Below the pieces are notes generated by a model. It saw only the letters and a list, made by a program, of their open reading frames with translations, was not told where the DNA came from and searched no databases. Shown here piece by piece: positions 12,427 through 14,054 of a DNA stretch of 14,054 nt (its first letter is position 1; the number at the start of each line of letters is the position of its first letter). The translations under genes were made by a program, and so were the position numbers. The DNA is from Brachybacterium sp. (GTDB lineage: Bacteria > Actinomycetota > Actinomycetes > Actinomycetales > Dermabacteraceae): positions 1 to 14,054 of the forward strand of contig JAKDNE010000038.1 of the NCBI GenBank assembly GCA_030451965.1, given 5' to 3'.

Positions 12427-12957
12427 CCTCGATCGCAGGGCTGTGGCCTGTGCGCACGCAAGTTCTGTGCCCCGGAATAGGCTGAGCTGCACACGGTGTG
12501 AGCACGCACTCTTCTGGAGCGCACCCGGACTGACCCCGCAGGCCCCCCAGGTCAGAGACCGCCTCTGCAACCCACCGCGGGCGGTCGCTCCGTGCCCTCC
12601 AGCCAGCACACCGGGGCCGCGGGAGAGAGAACGATCATGCCTCAGCTCGCTCTGCACGCCGAGCCGACGCTGCTCGAGGATCTCCGGCCAGCATCGTCGG
12701 TCCGGCCGAATCGACCTCCCGGCTGTAGAGCAGATATGCGGATGCGATCTTCCTCTCGACATACCGCGAGCACACGGTGCAGCTGTGCGGGTGCTCGCTG
12801 GCTCCCCGGTCCCTCTGTCCACGACATCCCAGGCACTGGACCGGTGCACCACACGCCGGGAAGTGACCTGGCGATCAGCTGCCCGGAGCCCCCTGTGTTG
12901 GTGTAATCTTCCCGCAGTACAGAGCAGTACTCAGTCGCGAGAGCGGAGCCCCTGGCA
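12427..12957. other. 531-base stretch without a credible gene, between tRNA-Leu and the oxidoreductase
   Basis: Open frames here are short, lack ribosome-binding sites, and their translations (rich in Arg, Ser, Pro and scattered Cys) match nothing I know. The one running back over the tRNA gives the typical antisense-tRNA string. Visible structure is limited to an imperfect inverted repeat at 12486-12503 (GCT, CACAC, GTGTG, AGC with a bulged G), perhaps ending the tRNA transcript, and a promoter-like segment with a direct repeat at 12904-12930. The composition looks somewhat less strictly GC-rich than the genes around it (judged by eye). It could be long regulatory DNA, an unannotated small RNA or a decayed gene. 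Confidence 0.5.
12904..12930 (+). promoter_or_regulatory. Candidate promoter with a 10-base-spaced direct repeat upstream of the oxidoreductase
   Basis: TAATCT (12904-12909) is a fair -10. It is followed by two exact copies of GCAGTAC (12914-12920 and 12924-12930), repeating every 10 bases, one helical turn. If the -10 is used, the copies cover the start point and first transcribed bases, a typical repressor position. No -35 hexamer is recognisable. The second copy ends 27 bases before the GTG start. Confidence 0.35.
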
Positions 12958-14054
12958 GTGTCATCCAAGAGCCCTGGCCACGTCGCCATCATCGGGGCCG
13001 GCATGTCCGGTCTCGCCACGGCTTGGCACCTGCAGGAACGGGGAGTCGAGGTCACCGTGCTGGAGCGGGAGGACGTCGCGGCCGGTTCGTCCTGGGGGAA
13101 CGCAGGGTGGCTCACGCCCTCGCTGACCCTGCCCCTCAGCGAGCCGTCGGTGCTGAAGTACGGCCTCACGGCGATGCTCGACCCCTCCTCGCCGCTGTAC
13201 GTCCCGCTGACCGCCGATCCGCAGCTGCTGAGATTCCTGCTCGGCTTCGCGCGCAACTGCACGCCCGGCAGGTGGCGTCGCGCCATGGGGATCTTCACGG
13301 AGGTCAACCGGGTCGCCCTGGACGCCTTCGACGAGCTCGACATCGCCGAGCCGACCCACCCCGCACGCCCGTTCCTGGCCGCCTTCGCCACGGAGGAGGA
13401 CCGGCACGCGATGGTCCGCGAGTTCGACGGGGTCACCCGGTCCGGGGGGACGGTCGAGTACGACCTGCTCAGCGGTGACCAGATGCGCGAGCACGAGCCC
13501 GTCCTGGCCGACGGCGTCACCGCGGGCATCGCGCTCCACGGGCAGCGCTTCATCGATCCGCCGCGATACATGGCCTCGCTGGCCGAGGCGGTCGAGACCC
13601 GCGGCGGGCAGATCCGGCGCGGCTTCGACGTCGCGGACATCCGGCAGCACGGTGCCGGGGTCGACGTGCTGGATCGGACCGGTGAATCCCTGCGCGCCGA
13701 TCACGTCGTCATCGCCACCGGAGCATGGCTGGGTCGACTCGCCCGCCGGTTCGGTGTCCGTCAGGTCGTCCAGGCCGGCCGCGGCTACAGCTTCACCGTC
13801 CACCCCGAGACGACGATGCCGACCCACCCGCTGTACTTCCCCACCCAGCGGGTCGCCTGCACACCGCTGGGCGACCGCTTCCGCGTCACGGGGATGATGG
13901 AGTTCCGTCCCGCGGACGCCCCCTTGGACCCTCGGCGGATCCAGGCGGTCATCGATGCAGTCCGGCCCATGTACCAGGGGATCGATTGGGAGGACCGTCA
14001 GGAGGAATGGGTCGGGTCCCGGCCGTGCACCGCCGACGGGCTGCCCCTGGTGGG
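12958..14054 (+). CDS. DadA-like FAD-dependent amino-acid oxidoreductase (3'-truncated by window end)
   Basis: The frame opens with GTG 12958-12960, nine bases after a GGAG (12945-12948), and runs through the window end: 365 codons of an expected 410-430. The N terminus has the FAD dinucleotide-binding motif AIIGAGMSGLATAWHL (10-25) closing with VTVLERE. It is followed by the SSWGNAGWLTPS segment characteristic of the D-amino-acid dehydrogenase (DadA) branch of the DAO family. Near the visible end are ATGAWLGRLAR and WVGSRPCTADGLPLVG, the DadA counterpart of WxGxRPxTPDGxPxxG. Members oxidise D-amino acids, D-hydroxyproline or related secondary amines and pass electrons to the respiratory chain or oxygen. 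The exact substrate cannot be told. The missing 3' end carries the remainder of the FAD domain. A stop codon at 12904-12906 in frame upstream limits the start. Nothing in the visible part is broken. Confidence 0.88.
   Translation, partial: MSSKSPGHVAIIGAGMSGLATAWHLQERGVEVTVLEREDVAAGSSWGNAGWLTPSLTLPLSEPSVLKYGLTAMLDPSSPLYVPLTADPQLLRFLLGFARNCTPGRWRRAMGIFTEVNRVALDAFDELDIAEPTHPARPFLAAFATEEDRHAMVREFDGVTRSGGTVEYDLLSGDQMREHEPVLADGVTAGIALHGQRFIDPPRYMASLAEAVETRGGQIRRGFDVADIRQHGAGVDVLDRTGESLRADHVVIATGAWLGRLARRFGVRQVVQAGRGYSFTVHPETTMPTHPLYFPTQRVACTPLGDRFRVTGMMEFRPADAPLDPRRIQAVIDAVRPMYQGIDWEDRQEEWVGSRPCTADGLPLV

Noticed and set aside
12376..12852. Minus-strand open frame ending in RDSNPHALADSAF.
   Set aside because: That ending is the well-known false peptide obtained by translating the antisense of a tRNA-Leu gene; the rest has no recognisable features.
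12592..12906. Plus-strand 104-codon frame between tRNA-Leu and the oxidoreductase.
   Set aside because: There is no ribosome-binding site, its composition is Ser/Arg/Pro-rich, it has no motif, and it ends inside the candidate promoter; not supportable as a gene.
1..14054. CRISPR array, insertion sequence, toxin-antitoxin, restriction or phage-defence genes, riboswitch.
   Set aside because: No phased direct repeats, terminal inverted repeats with transposase, or relevant protein motifs were seen on either strand.

Overview
The window is chromosomal DNA of a very GC-rich bacterium. Gene content and order point to Actinomycetota, probably Micrococcales. Three things support this: S1 with an actinobacterial-type acidic tail, a polA-rpsA neighbourhood with an ANTAR response regulator nearby (compare Rv1626, polA Rv1629 and rpsA Rv1630 in Mycobacterium tuberculosis, recalled from memory), and an aroC-aroK-aroB cluster. 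A Dermabacteraceae/Brachybacterium-like host is possible, but sequence reading alone cannot settle it.

Layout. Positions 1-285 (+) hold the acidic C-terminal end of an unrecognised protein that probably starts outside the window. Positions 364-4136 (-) are a tight shikimate-pathway operon transcribed aroC, aroK, aroB, aroD: two ATGA overlaps, then a 7-base gap. The last gene is a class I (Schiff-base) dehydroquinate dehydratase, where many actinobacteria carry the unrelated class II aroQ. Upstream on the same strand is a NagD/HAD-IIA phosphatase (4207-5037). Next come rpsA (5156-6646) and polA (6890-9607), both (-), separated by 243 bases rich in small palindromes and containing the probable rpsA promoter and leader. 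A hotdog thioesterase (9671-10165, +) diverges from polA and converges on a Tat-type lipoprotein of the Leu/Ile/Val-binding family (10173-11534, -). A hairpin spans both of their stop codons. The lipoprotein follows a PdtaR-like REC-ANTAR response regulator (11587-12234, -). Divergent from that is tRNA-Leu(CAA) (12344-12426, +), then about 530 bases without a credible gene, then a GTG-started DadA-like FAD oxidoreductase (12958 to the window end, +) that is cut by the window.

How the genes work together. Most of the window is core metabolism and information processing: four consecutive enzymes on the way to chorismate, translation (S1, tRNA), replication and repair (Pol I), and one two-component output protein. 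No mobile element, CRISPR array, toxin-antitoxin pair or defence system is visible. The points most worth a second look are: the class I dehydroquinase in the aroQ slot; an ANTAR regulator next to a solitary ligand-binding lipoprotein with a hexaloop hairpin between them; a near-identical 14-base inverted repeat present both upstream of rpsA and abutting the HAD start codon; the hairpin shared by two convergent stop codons; and the unexplained tRNA-Leu to dadA interval with a direct repeat next to the dadA start.
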